Origin: Loxodes magnus
Taxonomy: Eukaryota; Ciliophora; Karyorelictea; Loxodida; Loxodidae
NCBI GenBank assembly: GCA_946699065.1
Contig: CAMPDV010000301.1
Location: forward strand, 1 to 64,000
Length of the DNA: 64,000 nt
Direction: 5' to 3'
In this document: positions 61,901-64,000 of the stretch, piece by piece
Layout of the letters: each line of letters starts with the position of its first letter
Position numbering within the stretch: the stretch's first letter is position 1
The notes under the pieces: generated by a model
The model's input: the letters and a program-made list of their open reading frames with translations, nothing else
What the model was told of the DNA's origin: nothing
Databases searched by the model: none
Translations under genes and position numbers: made by a program

Positions 61901-62637
61901 ACTATTTTTTTTACTATTTATAATATTAGTCTGCCAGGTTAATGATTTCCTAATATCCTGCTTTGATAGAATTTAGATTTTATTATGTTGTGTGTAATGA
62001 ATTGGTCTGTTAGATAGTAATCAATCTTGAATCTACCTCTCCCTTATTACTGTGATATATTTTGGATCTTAAACTGGGTCTTTTCATACCAGATTAAACT
62101 CTTTGCATAAAATTCGATAGGTATTTTCCTACTTCATTTTGTTTATTTGGTAAAAATTATGGCATATGAGCATAAAGTCCCCCATAATTAGTATTTGAAG
62201 CTCTAAATCGTTTGCTATATGAATAAATTATCTTACGCCATCATAGAAAATACCCAGTTCTGTTTGATCTTAGGTTCTGGTGCGTAGATGTTAATTATTG
62301 CTAGTCTACTATCAAGGCTTAAACTAATTATCTGCAACTCTAATATATTTCTGCTTAGTTAAGTCCATACAATTCTTTTTTTTACTCTATTTATTCGTTT
62401 ATCTCTAACGTAAAATGCCACACTTTACTAGATAAATGCCTGCTTTTATGCTAGCTTTGAATCCGTAAAGATATAGGATGTCTTAAATTTGAGATACATG
62501 AATCTCTTATTTGGACATAATGTGTATCTTATTTTCTTGGATGAATTGAAGTAATAATATTTTGTAAGGTCTTAATCCTCTTATATTGATGTTTGTAGAT
62601 TTAGTTTTTCTTATTCTAATTACAACTGGTTAACCCC
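58970..62637 (-). mobile_element. LINE (non-LTR retrotransposon), right-arm copy
   Basis: Reverse-complement partner of the left-arm LINE. The endonuclease part is better preserved here: in the frame starting near 62,430 it reads SVAFYVRDKRINRVKKRIVW and then RLAIINIYAP. NPMNWRPISLINHI is encoded around 61,127-61,090, again with TGA (61,119-61,117) at the Trp position. The YADD catalytic site is encoded at 60,598-60,587. Frame breaks still occur between the domains, so activity is doubtful. Because the copy sits at the mirror position in the inverted repeat, it arose by arm duplication, not by an independent insertion. Confidence 0.8.
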
Positions 62638-64000
62638 TATATTTATGTATGTCTAGTTATTTTTTATTGAATATAAGTGTTAATTTTGTGGTTATGGTTT
62701 TGTTGTATGTTATAGTGTTGATGATTAAATGTATGATTAGGAATGTTTTTGTTTTTTTGAGTGTAGGTTATAAGGCATAATGTTGTAAGTTAAATAGTAA
62801 TAATAATTGAATTATATGGGATAATGTTTTTGAAGATAAGATTTGGAATAGCTAAAAGTAGTTAATGATATTGATAGTATTGATAGTATTTTGGTATGTT
62901 TTGTATTAGTAATAGAGTGTAAATATTTGAGGAAGATGAATATAAAGTAATTTGAGAATGATAGTTAATGTTAATGATTTAAATGTATTCTATAATAATT
63001 TGAAATGTTTTTTGTATCTTATATTTTATTATTTTTTTGTTTATAATATGTATCTAAAATTTTTTGGGTATATATAAGATTTTAAAGCATAATCTATTTT
63101 TACTTATGATTTTGAGTATGCATAAAATAGAATGATTTTAAATAATACTTACTTTAAGAGAGCTATTAATAAAATGAATATTTATATTGGAATTATGTTT
63201 AACTTATTAAATGTGATTTACTATTTAATTTGGAATTATAAACATTTTGGAGATATTTTTAGTAAATAGATAAAAAATTAAATCTAAATAAGAAAATTTT
63301 ATTAATCAAATTAAATAGAAAAAAGATTCAAATCAACAACCTAGTTTAGTGCTTTTAACTTTTATATATATTACTTCAACCATTTCTCTTATTCTCTTTT
63401 CCCAATCAAACAGATTAAAATTCACAAAAAACATTCTATTTTATATTTATACTCAAATTACCTAAATTTAGAGGCTTTAAGTCTATCATATAGGATAATT
63501 TAGCTAAATTCTTATAAAAATACTAATTATTAACTAATATACAGTTAATCTTAGTAATTCTATTATAACTCTATTATTATTTAATATACATCAATATTTC
63601 CTATTTCTATTATCTTTTCTATCACTAATCATTTTATCTCTATAAATACTAATTTCATTGTTTAACTAAGTCATTTCAATCACTAACCTATTATACAAAA
63701 ATAATTAAGCTTAGTTCAATTAAATGAGATTAATGTTCTATATTCGAAAAAATTATCATTTTATTATTCGTTAACTAAAATATATCTTCTCTATATTAAT
63801 AGATACTCATTATATATTAAATTTAATCACAATAAAGGAGATATTCCTCTGAGTCAATTGCATTTTTGAATTTCCATACATATTGTAAATAAGCTTTAAT
63901 TATATCTACTATTTTTTTCTTGGTATCTTAATTTTATTTTACCTCCTTTATCGTATCAATTGTATACATCAAACCTATATTAAAAGAGAGTAAATTTTTT
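62638..64000. other. Outer right arm without a clear gene
   Basis: Mirror of about 18,960-20,300. From 62,640 to 63,070 the plus strand is nearly C-free, the complement of the G-free tract before the left LINE. The rest is AT-rich, with no supported coding frame. Confidence 0.4.

Larger units (their letters stand above)
47840..64000. repeat. Right arm of the giant inverted repeat, open at window end
   Basis: Reverse complement of the left arm. The last bases of the window still match 18,960-19,060 of the left arm (shared stretch around GGTATCTTAA), so the arm continues beyond position 64,000. Gene order from the window end inward is LINE, zinc-knuckle stretch, SSU 3' part, 5.8S, LSU, spacer, SSU 5' part, WD40 gene. 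Confidence 0.9.

Noticed and set aside
18930-64000. Inverted repeat as a simple library or assembly artefact
   Set aside because: Each arm has private substitutions at conserved rRNA positions and its own repeat expansions, and the loop is unique sequence. A chimeric read is not fully excluded without read data.

Overview
This AT-rich window (roughly three quarters A+T) looks like nuclear, probably germline, DNA of a ciliate. Coding stretches make sense only when TAA and TAG are read as glutamine. Several independent sites also need TGA as tryptophan, for example the 'IKIW' position of WD40 repeats and the 'NWRPIS' motif of a reverse transcriptase, while tandem or lone TGA also closes genes. 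That combination is known from karyorelict ciliates (Loxodes and relatives) and from Condylostoma. Assignment to a karyorelict-like ciliate is my inference, and no species is claimed. Standard-code ORFs are therefore very short and mostly antisense shadows, so most protein genes below were read by hand with stop codons treated as sense; exon borders are approximate.

The dominant structure is a giant imperfect inverted repeat. The left arm (about 18,930-35,150) matches the reverse complement of the right arm (about 47,840-64,000, continuing past the window end), with x pairing to about 82,960-x. Each arm carries, from outside to centre: a LINE retrotransposon with endonuclease and reverse transcriptase domains; a zinc-knuckle coding stretch on the opposite strand; the 3' 60% of an SSU rRNA gene, ITS1, 5.8S, ITS2 and an LSU rRNA gene cut short at its 3' side; a TACC-type minisatellite and spacer; the first ~400 nt of the next SSU gene; and a zinc-finger/coiled-coil/pentapeptide/WD40 protein gene. 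The rRNA order is that of a broken piece of a tandem rDNA array. Both copies carry private changes at universally conserved rRNA positions, so they look like decaying rDNA pseudogenes. The WD40 gene is in one frame across the right arm (about 910 codons) and frameshifted in the left arm.

Outside and between the arms lie ordinary-looking small genes. The left flank (1-18,950) has a long minus-strand coding region, a membrane-protein gene with short introns, and several unrecognised genes, separated by a gene-poor, extremely AT-rich stretch (8,331-13,040). The 12.7-kb central loop (35,150-47,840) has tightly packed small genes, a TPR protein gene, a 349-residue coiled-coil protein gene, tRNA-Ala(CGC), a tRNA-Lys(UUU)-like gene with a damaged acceptor stem, and a 3' remnant of a non-LTR element. 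Simple repeats and short dispersed motifs mark the inner arm ends. Nothing here forms an operon; the genes do not appear to belong to a single pathway.
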